Below the pieces are notes generated by a model. That model was given only the letters and a program-made list of their open reading frames with translations. It made no database searches and was not told the origin of the DNA. A stretch of 39,730 nt of DNA, taken from NCBI GenBank assembly GCA_002428015.1, contig DIZW01000018.1, positions 16,970-56,699 on the forward strand. Reading direction: 5' to 3'. Of this stretch, positions 14,844 to 23,593 are shown in pieces (position 1 is the first letter of the stretch; every line of letters starts with the position of its first letter). A program made the translations under genes and the position numbers. Source of the DNA: Oxalobacteraceae bacterium UBA6018 (GTDB taxonomy: Bacteria; Pseudomonadota; Gammaproteobacteria; Burkholderiales; Burkholderiaceae_D).

Positions 14844-16181
14844 TTAGGGCGCCAGGCGCTCCACCGCCTCGTCCTTGACGCGCAGCGTGAACAGGCCGCC
14901 AATGATAAGGCATGCGCCGGCCAGCACCAGGGTGGAACCTGGCCCGCCGCCGAGCAGGTGGCGCGAGATCGGGCCGAGCACCGCACCAGCCACGATCTGC
15001 GGGATCACCACGAAGAAATTGAAGATGCCCATGAAGTAGCCCATGCGCTGGGCCGGCAACGCGCCCACCAGGATCGCGTACGGCACCGTCAGAATGCTGG
15101 CCCAGGCGAAGCCCACGCCGATCATCGGCACCAGCAGCAGGTACTTGTTGGTGATGAAGGACACGCTGGCCAGGCTGATGCCGCCGGCGACCAGGCAGAC
15201 CATGTGCACGGCCTTGCGGTTGGTCTTGCGGCCGATGACCGGCAGGGCAAAGGCGGCCAGGGCCGACACGATGTTGTACATGGCCGACATCACGCCGACC
15301 CAGCTGCCCGCGTCCTGGAAGTTCTTGGTGCTCGCGTCGAGCGTGCCGAAGGCGCCGGCGGCCACCGCCGGGGTCATGTTCACCCACATGACGTACAGCG
15401 CGGACCAGGAGAAGAAGGTGACCACGGTCAGCTGCACCATCGTGACCGGCATCTGGCCGAAGCCGGCCAGGATCTCGCGGATGGCCCGGCCCAGGCCCTT
15501 GTTCTTGGCCTGCTCGGCGCGGAAGGCCGGAAGGTCGGCCGGCGGGATTTCGGGGGTGGTGAAGACCGTGTAGGCCACCGCGACGGCGCACGCGAAGGCG
15601 CCCACGTAGAACGAGTAGCGCACCGTGAGCGGAATCGAGCCGTTGACCGACTCGTTACTGAAGCCGAAGACTTTTTCGAACAGGGTCGGCAGTAGCGCCG
15701 CGATCACCGAACCGCAGCCGATGAAGAAGGTCTGCATGGCGAAGCCGGCGGTCTGCTGGGAAGGATCGAGCTTGTCGCCCACGAAGGCGCGGAACGGCTC
15801 CATCGACACGTTCATCGACACGTCCATCACCCACAGCACGCAGATGGCCATCCACAGCGCGGTCGAATTGGGCATCAGGAGCAGGGTGATCGCGGCCAGG
15901 ATGGCGCCGGCGAAGAAAAATGGGCGGCGGCGGCCCCACTTCGGCAGCCAGATATTGTCGCTCAGGTAGCCGACGATGGGCTGGACCAGCATGCCGGTGA
16001 CCGGCCCGGCCAGCCAGAACAGCGCCAGGTCGTCGGGCGAGGCGCCAAGGGTCATGAACACCCGGCTGGTATTGGTATTCTGGAGCATGAAGCCGAACTG
16101 AATACCGAAGAAGCCGAAGCTCATGTTCCACAGCTGCCAGAAGGTCAGGCGCGGTTTGATTGCCGAAAATTGCATTTGCAT
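14844..16181 (-). CDS. MFS sugar transporter (GPH/SLC45-like), maltose-type
   Basis: This encodes 445 residues with about twelve hydrophobic segments, an inner-membrane carrier. The cytoplasmic loop after TM2-3 carries GRRRPF (83-88), the signature of the sugar-transporting GPH/SLC45 branch of MFS. Relatives next to maltodextrin genes in other Proteobacteria carry maltose or small maltodextrins with a cation. I chose the ATG at 16181 because a GGGGA box precedes it; a TTG at 16193 is possible in frame. It lies 74 bp after the GH31 gene in the same direction, so it probably imports the sugars made by the periplasmic enzymes. It is a distant paralogue of the carrier at 18839-20116. Confidence 0.9.
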   Translation of the reverse strand: MQMQFSAIKPRLTFWQLWNMSFGFFGIQFGFMLQNTNTSRVFMTLGASPDDLALFWLAGPVTGMLVQPIVGYLSDNIWLPKWGRRRPFFFAGAILAAITLLLMPNSTALWMAICVLWVMDVSMNVSMEPFRAFVGDKLDPSQQTAGFAMQTFFIGCGSVIAALLPTLFEKVFGFSNESVNGSIPLTVRYSFYVGAFACAVAVAYTVFTTPEIPPADLPAFRAEQAKNKGLGRAIREILAGFGQMPVTMVQLTVVTFFSWSALYVMWVNMTPAVAAGAFGTLDASTKNFQDAGSWVGVMSAMYNIVSALAAFALPVIGRKTNRKAVHMVCLVAGGISLASVSFITNKYLLLVPMIGVGFAWASILTVPYAILVGALPAQRMGYFMGIFNFFVVIPQIVAGAVLGPISRHLLGGGPGSTLVLAGACLIIGGLFTLRVKDEAVERLAP

Positions 16182-16255
16182 CGTTGTCCCCAAAATGACG
16201 TCTTGGCCGCGGGGCGCTGGCGCGCCTGGCGGCTCTCCTGTCGGTGCTGACCGCC

Positions 16256-18676
16256 CTAGAACTGCAGGGTGATCGCACCACTATCGTTATTGATCACCGT
16301 ACTGCTGACCTTCACCTGCGCGTCGGCGCCTTCCACAAAGCCCTGAGCACGCGCCGCCAGCACCAGCGCCTTGCCGTCGCGCTTGAGCGTCACGCCGTCG
16401 CCGAAGCCGTGCAGCACGATCTCGAGCTTCTTGAATTTCGAGGCCAGTTTGCCCTCCACCGCGCCCAGCACGATCCGGCGCGCCGCCGCGTCGTAGGACA
16501 TGGCGCGCTGGTAGTACTCGCCCTTCTCGTACGCGAACGTGATGCCGTCGTCTTCATAATAGCTGGTGCGGTTGTCGACATCGCCCTTGTACACGTGGAG
16601 CGCCAGGGTGTCGCCGGGACGCTCGGCGGTGGACTGGACCAGCGTCTGCACCGGCACGATGCTACTCTCTTTTACGTACACCGGGAGACGCGGAACCGAC
16701 AGCTCGAGCGTGCGCTCGCGCCCCCCGTCCTGGAGCGCGTCGGTGTACAGGTCGTACCATTTCCCGGCCGGGAAGTAGACCTTGCCGAACTCCTTGGTGC
16801 TGTCGAAGGGCGCGACCAGGAAGGCCTTGCCGAAGCCATACTCGTTCTGGTAGGCCAGGTCGTAGACCTTGGGGTCGTAGGTGTAGTCGATCGCCAGCGT
16901 GCGCATCACCGGCTCGCCGCTGCTGGCCGCGTCGTGGAAGGCCGAGTACAGGTAAGGCAGCAGGCGGTAGCGCAGGTCGATGTACTGGCGCGAGACGTCG
17001 AGCACCTCGGTGCCGAAGGTCCATGGCTCGGACGATTTCGAATCGATCGCCGCGTGGTTGCGGAAGTAAGGCGTGAAGGCGCCGATCTGCATCCAGCGCG
17101 CGTACATCGACTGGGTCGGCACGCCCGTGAAGCCGCCGATGTCCATGCCGGTGAACGGTACGCCGGACACGCCCAGGCTGTTGAGCAGGCGCACGCCGAG
17201 CAGCATGTGGTCTTCGGCGGCGGTGTTGTCGCCGGTCCAGATGGCGCTGTAGCGCTGCAGCCCGGCGAAGCCCGAGCGGGTCAGCATGAACGGCCGCTTG
17301 CCGGTGGCCGCCTTCATGCCTTCATAGCTCGAGCGCGCCATTTCGAGGGCGAACACGTTGTGGCCCTGCTTGTGGGTGGTCGGCGCGCCGTCGTAATCGA
17401 ACAGCACGTTGTTGGGCATCTTGCCGCCCCAGGTGGAGATCTCGTTCATGTCGTTCCACAGGCCGGCCACGCCGCTGCTGGCGTAGGTGCGCACCTCCTG
17501 GCGCCACCAGGCGCGCCCCTTCTCGCTGGTGAAGTCGGGGAAGTTGCACCAGCCCGGCCACACTTCGCCGGTGTAGTAGCTGCCATCGGCGTACTTGAGG
17601 AAGACGTCGTCCTTGACGCCGCGCTCGTAGGCGCCGTAGCCTTTTTCGACCTTGATGCCCGGGTCCACGATGACGGTGGTCTTGATGCCCATCTTGTCCA
17701 GTTTCGCGGTCATCCCGGCCGGATCGGGAAAGCGCGCCTTATCCCAGGTGAACAGCTTGTAAGCGTCCATGTAGTGGATGTCGAGCGTGATGCCGTCGGC
17801 CGGGATCTTCTTCTCGCGCAGCGTGTGCGCGATGCGCATGACTTCAGCCTCGGGATAGTAGCTGTAGCGGTTCTGCTGGTAACCCAGGCTCCACAGCGGC
17901 GGCAGCGGCATGCGCCCGGTCAGCGCGGTGTACGAGCCGATGATGTCGGCCACCCGCGGGTGATAGATGAAGTAGTAGTTCATCTCGCCGCCCTGGGCGG
18001 AAAACGAGGAGAAGCGGTTGTTGCTGGCGCCGAAATTGAAGTCGCTCTGGTAGCTGTTATCGAAGAACAGGCCGTAGGCCAGGCCGTGGTGCACGCCGAT
18101 ATAGAAGGGCACCGAGGCGTACAGCGGATCGGTGTTGTTGGTGTAGCGGAAGGCGTCGGTATTCCAGTTGGTGTAGGCACTGCCGCGCCGGTCCAGGTTA
18201 CCGCCCTTCTCGCCCAGGCCGATGAAGCGCTCGCCGTCCTGCATCTTCTTATAGGTCGTCACCTCCTCGCCGATCCACGAGGTGCCCAGGCCCGGCTCGT
18301 CCTGGCTGATGACCTGCCCGTCCGGGGTGGTGAAGGTGACTGCGAACGGGTGCTTGCTCACGTGCGCGCTCAAGGCGCCGGTGGCGATCACGATCTCGCC
18401 GTCGTTTTGCGTGATGCTGGCCTTGGCGCCCTGCGGCTTGGCCACCACCGAATAGGAAAAATCGCGTCCCAACTGTTGTTTATCGATGCGCACGCGGATC
18501 ACCGAGGGACTGTAGACCGTCAGCTCGACCTGCGCGTGCTCGGTGCGCAGGCGCACCTGGCCGGTCCCGATGTCGACCGCCTGCACCTGGCCGACAGGCA
18601 TGACCGGCTGCGCCGCCACACTCGAGAAGACCAGCACGAACGCGAGCGCGCACAAGGGTTTGGGGTTCAACTTCAT
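16256..18676 (-). CDS. GH31 alpha-glucosidase, periplasmic
   Basis: This encodes 806 residues with a signal peptide (cleavage near VAAQP, about 21-22). It is a retaining exo-acting alpha-glucosidase (or alpha-xylosidase/transferase of the same family) that removes glucose from oligosaccharide ends. There is an N-terminal beta-sandwich and a barrel containing the WSLGYQQNRYSYY segment. The catalytic nucleophile is Asp409 in WNDMNE and the acid/base is Asp483 in WTGDN. A C-terminal DUF5110-like beta domain carries YYEDDG. I chose the ATG at 18676 because it starts the signal peptide; an in-frame start at 18739 would add a non-signal extension. It is the first gene of the five-gene minus-strand operon and diverges from an MFS gene. 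The starch context favours maltodextrin as substrate. Confidence 0.93.
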   Translation of the reverse strand: MKLNPKPLCALAFVLVFSSVAAQPVMPVGQVQAVDIGTGQVRLRTEHAQVELTVYSPSVIRVRIDKQQLGRDFSYSVVAKPQGAKASITQNDGEIVIATGALSAHVSKHPFAVTFTTPDGQVISQDEPGLGTSWIGEEVTTYKKMQDGERFIGLGEKGGNLDRRGSAYTNWNTDAFRYTNNTDPLYASVPFYIGVHHGLAYGLFFDNSYQSDFNFGASNNRFSSFSAQGGEMNYYFIYHPRVADIIGSYTALTGRMPLPPLWSLGYQQNRYSYYPEAEVMRIAHTLREKKIPADGITLDIHYMDAYKLFTWDKARFPDPAGMTAKLDKMGIKTTVIVDPGIKVEKGYGAYERGVKDDVFLKYADGSYYTGEVWPGWCNFPDFTSEKGRAWWRQEVRTYASSGVAGLWNDMNEISTWGGKMPNNVLFDYDGAPTTHKQGHNVFALEMARSSYEGMKAATGKRPFMLTRSGFAGLQRYSAIWTGDNTAAEDHMLLGVRLLNSLGVSGVPFTGMDIGGFTGVPTQSMYARWMQIGAFTPYFRNHAAIDSKSSEPWTFGTEVLDVSRQYIDLRYRLLPYLYSAFHDAASSGEPVMRTLAIDYTYDPKVYDLAYQNEYGFGKAFLVAPFDSTKEFGKVYFPAGKWYDLYTDALQDGGRERTLELSVPRLPVYVKESSIVPVQTLVQSTAERPGDTLALHVYKGDVDNRTSYYEDDGITFAYEKGEYYQRAMSYDAAARRIVLGAVEGKLASKFKKLEIVLHGFGDGVTLKRDGKALVLAARAQGFVEGADAQVKVSSTVINNDSGAITLQF

Positions 18677-18718
18677 CTGGACGCTTTCGGAACGGGGAGT
18701 AAATCGTAATTGTTGATT

Positions 18719-18753
18719 TGTAGGAAAATAACATGGCAATTTACAGGTGTCAA
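18719..18753 (-). promoter_or_regulatory. Promoter and operator of the GH31 operon
   Basis: On the minus strand, TTGACA (18753-18748) and TATTTT (18730-18725) are separated by exactly 17 bp, a near-consensus sigma70 promoter. An operator variant (TGTAGG-AAA-ATAACA on the plus strand, 18719-18733) covers the -10 box. A protein bound there would block RNA polymerase. Confidence 0.7.
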
Positions 18754-18807
18754 TCTAAAGTCTTTCATATTAAAATCCCTGAAGACAAGCTATAAAATTG
18801 CATTTTT

Positions 18808-18822
18808 TGTAGTCAAATAACA
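18808..18822 (+). promoter_or_regulatory. Operator-like site before the MFS gene
   Basis: TGTAGT-CAA-ATAACA has a perfect left arm and a degenerate right arm identical to that of the site at 18719-18733. It lies 12 bp after TATAAA (18791-18796), a possible -10 box, and 17 bp before the start codon. No good -35 was found. Confidence 0.55.
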
Positions 18823-18838
18823 GAGACACGGGGTCATT

Positions 18839-20116
18839 ATGCTGGACATGCAAAAGCGCCTGAGCAATACGTTCAACGCCATCATCAGCCTGCCGTCGAC
18901 GGCGATGGGCTTCGCGCTCTGTATACAGATATCGGCCATGAGCTGGCTGCTCAGCACCAAGTACAACCTGCGCATCGACGAGATCGGGATCGTGTGGGCG
19001 GCCGGCCCCGCCGCCGGCATCCTGGGCCAGGTGCTGATCGGCTTCATCAGCGACAAGACCTGGCTCTGGGGCGGGCGGCGCCGGCCCTTCATCCTGATCG
19101 GCGGCCCCCTGGCCGCGCTGATGGTATTCCTGCTGCCGCGCATCGACGAAGTGGCGCGCTTGCTCGGCATCGCCAACCTGGTGGTGGTGGCCGTGATCGT
19201 CGCGCTCACGCTCGACCTGTCGATCAACATCGGCTTCAATCCCACCCGCTCGCTGATCGCCGACGTCACCCCGGAAGGACCGGCGCGCACCCGCGGCTTC
19301 ACCTGGATGCAAACCATCTCCGGCTTCTGGGGCGTAATGGCCTACCTGATCGGCGCCTTCATCGACAACTACGCGCTCATCTCGGTGGGCGTGGTGGTGG
19401 TGTTCGCGTTCTCGGTGCTGCCGATGTTCTTCGTGCAGGAGCCGCGCGAGCTGGCCGTCAAGGACACCACCGTGGCCGCCACCCGCACCGAATGGCGCGA
19501 GCTGTGGTGCATCTACGTCGCCCATGGCTGCTCGTGGGTCGGCGTGCAGGCCATGTTCGTCTACATCATCGCCTTCATCAGCCAGTACATCGTCCCGCAA
19601 GGCGCCAGCGCGGCCGAGATGTCGGCCCAGTCCGGCCACGTGATCTCGATCTCGTTCGCGGTCATGAACGTGGTCGGCTTCGTGATGCCGGCCCTGGTGC
19701 TGGCGCCGCTGGCGGCCAGGATCGGCCGTGTTCTGACCCAGACCATCTGCGTGGCCATCATGGCGCTGGCCTACTTCGCGATCGCCTACTTCGCGCGCAC
19801 CCCGGCCGTGCTGTATGTGCTCATGGCGCTGGTGGGGATCGGCTGGGCGGCCGTGGTCAGCCTGCCGTTCGCGATCATGAGCGAAAAGGTCGACAAGAGC
19901 CGCATGGGCTTCTTCATGGGCTTGTTTAATTTGTCGGTGGTGATTCCACAGCTGCTCTCGACCGGCATCGGCTACGTGCTCAAGGACGCGGCCAACAAGA
20001 ACGTCCTGTTCCTGATCTGCGGCGGCTGCCTGGCCGCGTCCGCGCTGCTGTGGCCACTGGTGACGGACAAGCGGGAAGCCCAGGCGGGCGCGCCGGCGCT
20101 GGCACCCTCGCATTAA
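18839..20116 (+). CDS. MFS sugar transporter (GPH/SLC45-like), second copy
   Basis: This encodes 425 residues with about twelve hydrophobic segments, an inner-membrane sugar carrier. The GRRRPF motif (79-84) lies between early membrane segments, as in the carrier at 14844-16181, but the two differ widely in the rest of the sequence. Its gene diverges from GH31 and shares the operator region with it, so it is probably co-regulated and imports maltose, glucose or small maltodextrins. I used the ATG at 18839; an in-frame ATG at 18848 is an alternative. The upstream GGGG is only a weak ribosome-binding site. A hairpin follows the stop. Confidence 0.9.
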   Translation: MLDMQKRLSNTFNAIISLPSTAMGFALCIQISAMSWLLSTKYNLRIDEIGIVWAAGPAAGILGQVLIGFISDKTWLWGGRRRPFILIGGPLAALMVFLLPRIDEVARLLGIANLVVVAVIVALTLDLSINIGFNPTRSLIADVTPEGPARTRGFTWMQTISGFWGVMAYLIGAFIDNYALISVGVVVVFAFSVLPMFFVQEPRELAVKDTTVAATRTEWRELWCIYVAHGCSWVGVQAMFVYIIAFISQYIVPQGASAAEMSAQSGHVISISFAVMNVVGFVMPALVLAPLAARIGRVLTQTICVAIMALAYFAIAYFARTPAVLYVLMALVGIGWAAVVSLPFAIMSEKVDKSRMGFFMGLFNLSVVIPQLLSTGIGYVLKDAANKNVLFLICGGCLAASALLWPLVTDKREAQAGAPALAPSH

Positions 20117-20118
20117 GC

Positions 20119-20136
20119 CCGGTGCGGCGCACCCGG
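20119..20136. terminator. Hairpin between convergent genes
   Basis: CCGGTGC, a GGC loop and GCAC(C)CCGG form a stem with one bulged C in the 29-base gap between the MFS stop and the opposing beta-propeller gene stop. No U-tract is seen. Confidence 0.4.
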
Positions 20137-20145
20137 CGTTCGATA

Positions 20146-21474
20146 TTATTTGGCGGCGCACTCGAAGAACAGAATCTCGCCGTTGGCGTTGGCCGCGATC
20201 AGCTGGCCGTCATGCCACAGTGGCGAGGCGATAAAGGCGCCCAGGCGTTTGACGTGTTCGAGCGCCGATTGCAGCGCGTGTGGCCCGCCCGCATACAGCC
20301 GGGCGGTGTCGAACTTGCCGTCCGCCGCCAGGATGCCGAACGCGTCGGCCGCCGATTCGTCGGTGCGGTAGGACCAGCGCTGCCTGCCGCTGGCCGCGTC
20401 CAGCACGCGCAATTCCCCTTTCATCGACGCCCCCACCAGCAGGGTGCCGACCCGCAGCGGCGAGGCGAAGGTCCACGTGCGCATGTCGACGCGCAGGCGT
20501 TCGTGGCCGTCGTGCTTGTCCAGCGCCAGCAGCAGGTTGGTGTCCGAGGTGCCGACGTAGACGCTGTCCTCGTCTTGCGCGGCGGTGCCGGCGATCCACG
20601 CGCCCTTGGCGTCATAGCGCCATTTCAGCGCACCGCTGGCCGCGTCGAGGGCGTACAGATGGCCATCGCGCGAGCCGATGTAGACCGTGTCGCGGTCGGC
20701 CGTGGGCGAGGCCTGGACACCGAGCATGATGCTCTGCTGCTGCTCGGTTTCGGTCTGGTAGCGCCAGCGCAGCGCGCCGCTGGCCGCGTCCAGCGCGACC
20801 ACGGCGCCGTCCCAGCTGCCGACGACGATGTTGGGGCCGGCCAGCGCCGGCGACGAGTGGATCATGCCGCCGGTCTTGTAGGTCCAGGCCAGTTTTCCGC
20901 TGGCCGCGTCGAGCGCGTACACGCGCTGGTCGCTGCTGCCCACGTACACCTTGCCGTCGTGGACCAGCGGCGAGGACAGGTAGAAATCCCAGGGATCGGC
21001 GAACGGCCCGTCCTCGAGCGGCGCGCCATACATGCCGAAGGTCGAGAACACTGCCTCGCCCTGGGTGCGGAAGCGCCAGCGCGGCGCGCCGTCGGCCGCG
21101 CCAACCGCGTGCAGCAGGCCGTCGCGGCTGAGGAAGTACACCACGCCGCCGGCCACCGCCGGCGTCGAGCTGATGCCGCCGGCCGCGTGGTAGAGCCAGC
21201 GCAGCTTGCGGGTGGCCAGGTCGATCGCGTACAGATTGCCGTTTTCGGCGCCGGCGAACAGCACCCCGCCGGCCACCACCGGCGAGGCGCGGATCTCGGA
21301 GCGGGTATCGAAGCGCCAGGCCAGGTGCAAGGTGGCCGGGTCGAGGCCCGCGCCGGACACGTGCCCGGCGTGGCGCGCGTCGCCCATGAACATCGGCCAG
21401 TCGGCACCGGAGGCGGTGCCCGCCACGGCCAGGGCGGCGATGAATCCGAGGTTGACGAGTCGATGGACGGTCAT
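20146..21474 (-). CDS. Secreted PQQ-type beta-propeller repeat protein
   Basis: This encodes 442 residues with a signal peptide (cleavage near TASGA, about 23). The mature part consists of repeated blade motifs of the PQQ-enzyme/BamB type, such as GxLYAIDLAT, RVYALDAASG, VVALDAASG, HLYALDAASG and LRVLDAASG, each followed by a conserved Trp (W-x-Y or W-x-F). This indicates a closed propeller of seven or eight blades. No quinoprotein dehydrogenase catalytic residues or haem-binding CXXCH motif were seen, so it is more likely a structural or ligand-binding propeller than an oxidoreductase. I chose the ATG at 21474, with GGAGC upstream. It diverges from the two-component operon; a functional link is possible but unproven. 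Confidence 0.85.
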   Translation of the reverse strand: MTVHRLVNLGFIAALAVAGTASGADWPMFMGDARHAGHVSGAGLDPATLHLAWRFDTRSEIRASPVVAGGVLFAGAENGNLYAIDLATRKLRWLYHAAGGISSTPAVAGGVVYFLSRDGLLHAVGAADGAPRWRFRTQGEAVFSTFGMYGAPLEDGPFADPWDFYLSSPLVHDGKVYVGSSDQRVYALDAASGKLAWTYKTGGMIHSSPALAGPNIVVGSWDGAVVALDAASGALRWRYQTETEQQQSIMLGVQASPTADRDTVYIGSRDGHLYALDAASGALKWRYDAKGAWIAGTAAQDEDSVYVGTSDTNLLLALDKHDGHERLRVDMRTWTFASPLRVGTLLVGASMKGELRVLDAASGRQRWSYRTDESAADAFGILAADGKFDTARLYAGGPHALQSALEHVKRLGAFIASPLWHDGQLIAANANGEILFFECAAK

Positions 21475-21588
21475 GGGGCAGCTCCGTTGTTGGGAATAGC
21501 GCATTGTAAGAGCCGCGCCGGACGCGAATCTATAGCAAACCTTCAGGGCCGGTAGCGCCCGGCGACCACGCTCACATACACTCTGCCC

Positions 21589-22254
21589 ATGCGAATTTTC
21601 CTGCTTGAAGACGACCTGGCGATCGGGCGCGCGCTGCAAACCGTGCTGCACAACGAGGGCCATGAGGTGACCTGGCTGCGCCTCGGGGGCGACGCCGCCC
21701 GCCTCCTCGGCGACACCGCCTTTGACGTCATGCTGCTCGACCTCGGCCTGCCGGACTGCGACGGCGCCGCCCTGCTGCGGCGCCTGCGCGCCGCCGGCCA
21801 CACCGTGCCGGTACTGGTCATCACGGCGCGCGACAGCCTGGAAGACCGCCTGGGCGGCTTCGACTGCGGCGCCGACGACTACATGATCAAGCCATTCGAC
21901 ATTCCCGAACTGCTGGCGCGCCTGAAAGCGATCGTGCGGCGCGCCAGTGGCCGGCCCGACGGGGCCGACCCGGTGTGGAAGCTCGGCGAGCTGGCGCTCG
22001 ACCTGCGCCGCATGAGCCTCACGCGCGCCGGCCAGGCCGTCGCGCTGTCGAAGACCGAGTTCGCGCTGCTGCACAAACTGCTCAAGTGCGCCGACCGCAT
22101 CGTCACCCGCACCGAACTGGAGGACGGCGTATTGCCCTACAGCGAAGGCCAGACGCTCGACGTGCATATCTCCAACCTGCGCAAGAAGATCGGCGAAGGC
22201 TATATCCTCACCGTGCGCGGGGTCGGCTACATGGTGCGCCGTGAGCCATCCTGA
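21589..22254 (+). CDS. OmpR/PhoB-family response regulator (QseB/PmrA-like)
   Basis: This encodes 221 residues. The receiver domain (1-120) has acidic residues Asp8-Asp9, phospho-acceptor Asp51 (LLDLGLPD), Thr79 and Lys101 (IKPF). The C-terminal winged helix (about 130-218) has the typical LSKTEFALL and VRGVGYMV segments. It would control transcription after phosphorylation by the kinase encoded next. The two genes overlap by 14 bp, so they are co-translated partners. The ATG at 21589 has no clear ribosome-binding site. The QseB/PmrA/TctD type is suggested by length and motifs; the stimulus cannot be told from sequence. Confidence 0.93.
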   Translation: MRIFLLEDDLAIGRALQTVLHNEGHEVTWLRLGGDAARLLGDTAFDVMLLDLGLPDCDGAALLRRLRAAGHTVPVLVITARDSLEDRLGGFDCGADDYMIKPFDIPELLARLKAIVRRASGRPDGADPVWKLGELALDLRRMSLTRAGQAVALSKTEFALLHKLLKCADRIVTRTELEDGVLPYSEGQTLDVHISNLRKKIGEGYILTVRGVGYMVRREPS

Positions 22255-23593
22255 GGGACGCTCGCTGTTCCGGCGCCTGCTGGGCGGCTTCATGCTGGTG
22301 ATGCTGTTCATCTGGGCCTGCGCGCTGGCGCGCGTCGCCTACGAGGCGCGCGTGGACCAGCAGCGCCAGAGCGCCATCGTCAACCAGGGCTGGACGCGCC
22401 AGATCATGCTCAACCTGCGCTCGGTCGCGCGCCAGCCGGGCCAGGTGCGCCTGGTCGCGCAGCGCATCGAGGCGCTGCGGCTGGACATGTACCGCCAGCT
22501 CGGCTTCCGCACCAACGCCCGCACCGTCGTCTGGCAGGACGGCCGGCTGGTCTACACGTCGGCGCCGGGTCCGCTGGCCGGCACCGGCTGGGCCACCTGG
22601 ATCGAGCGCGACGCGCCCACCGGCCTGGTGGTCGAACGCAGCGAACAGGCCGACCCTGCCTGGATGTTCACGCCCTCGGCCGCGCGCTACCTGCTCTCAC
22701 CGCTGGTCTACAGCCTCCCCTTCCTGCTGCTGCCGGCCTGGCTGATCGTGCGCGTGGGCCTGCGCCCGCTGCGCGCGATGGTCGCGGCCATCGAACAGCG
22801 CTCGGCGCCCGACCTGGCGCCGCTGCCGGCCTCGCCCTACCGCGAGCTGGCGCCGCTGGTACAGGCCATCAACGCCCTGATGCGGCGGCTCAGCCAGCGC
22901 CTCGAACGCGAACAGGAGTTCCTGACCGATGCCGCGCACGAGCTCAAGACGCCGCTGTCGGTGATCCAGCTCAACGCCCATCTGCTGGGCAGCGCGGTCG
23001 ACGAGCGCCAGCGCGCCGACGCCGACGCCGGCCTGAAAACCGGGGTAGCGCGCGCCACCCACACGGTGCACCAGCTGCTCGCGTTCGAGCGCGCGCGCGC
23101 CGACGCCGAGGCCACGCCGCCTCCGTTGGAGGACCTGAGGGCGCTGCTACGCGACCGCCTGGCGCTGGCCGCGCCGCTGGCGATGGCGCGCTCGATCGAC
23201 ATCGAGCTGCACGCCAGCGCCCCATGCGCGCTGCCGCTGCACCGCGAAAGCATGGCGGCGCTGCTCGATAACCTGATCGGCAACGCGATCAAGTACTCGC
23301 CCGACGGCGCCCTGGTCACGGTGCGCCTGGAGGCCGGCGCGGGGCGCGTGGTGCTGCGCATCGGCGACCAGGGACCCGGCATCGCGCCGGCATTGCGGCA
23401 CAAGGTGTTCGAACGCTTTTACCGTGTTCCCGGCCAGGACCAGGCCGGCAGCGGGCTAGGGCTGGCGATCGCCGAACGGGCGGCGGCGCGCAACGGCGCC
23501 GTCATCCGCCTCGAGGACGGCGAAGGCGCAGGTGGGCTGACAGCCGTGATCACTTTCAACCAAGGAGAACCAGCACATGCATCCAATCCGTAA
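22241..23593 (+). CDS. Sensor histidine kinase (QseC-like)
   Basis: This encodes 450 residues and starts at GTG (22241) inside the end of the response-regulator gene. Membrane segment 1 is at about 13-34. The periplasmic sensor part (about 35-150) is small and has no recognised ligand domain, and membrane segment 2 is at about 151-172. A HAMP-like linker follows, then the H-box AAHELKTPLS with His233 as phospho-acceptor, the N-box DNLIGNAIKYS, the G1 box GDQGPGIA and the G2 box GSGLGLAI. It is an inner-membrane kinase that phosphorylates the partner regulator. Its stop overlaps the start of the esterase gene by 17 bp, so the three genes form one operon. The esterase may be linked to the sensed condition. 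Confidence 0.93.
   Translation: MSHPEGRSLFRRLLGGFMLVMLFIWACALARVAYEARVDQQRQSAIVNQGWTRQIMLNLRSVARQPGQVRLVAQRIEALRLDMYRQLGFRTNARTVVWQDGRLVYTSAPGPLAGTGWATWIERDAPTGLVVERSEQADPAWMFTPSAARYLLSPLVYSLPFLLLPAWLIVRVGLRPLRAMVAAIEQRSAPDLAPLPASPYRELAPLVQAINALMRRLSQRLEREQEFLTDAAHELKTPLSVIQLNAHLLGSAVDERQRADADAGLKTGVARATHTVHQLLAFERARADAEATPPPLEDLRALLRDRLALAAPLAMARSIDIELHASAPCALPLHRESMAALLDNLIGNAIKYSPDGALVTVRLEAGAGRVVLRIGDQGPGIAPALRHKVFERFYRVPGQDQAGSGLGLAIAERAAARNGAVIRLEDGEGAGGLTAVITFNQGEPAHASNP

Noticed and set aside
21475..22311. Extension of the beta-propeller gene frame to 22311
   Set aside because: It runs antisense through the response-regulator gene. The signal peptide and ribosome-binding site support the ATG at 21474.
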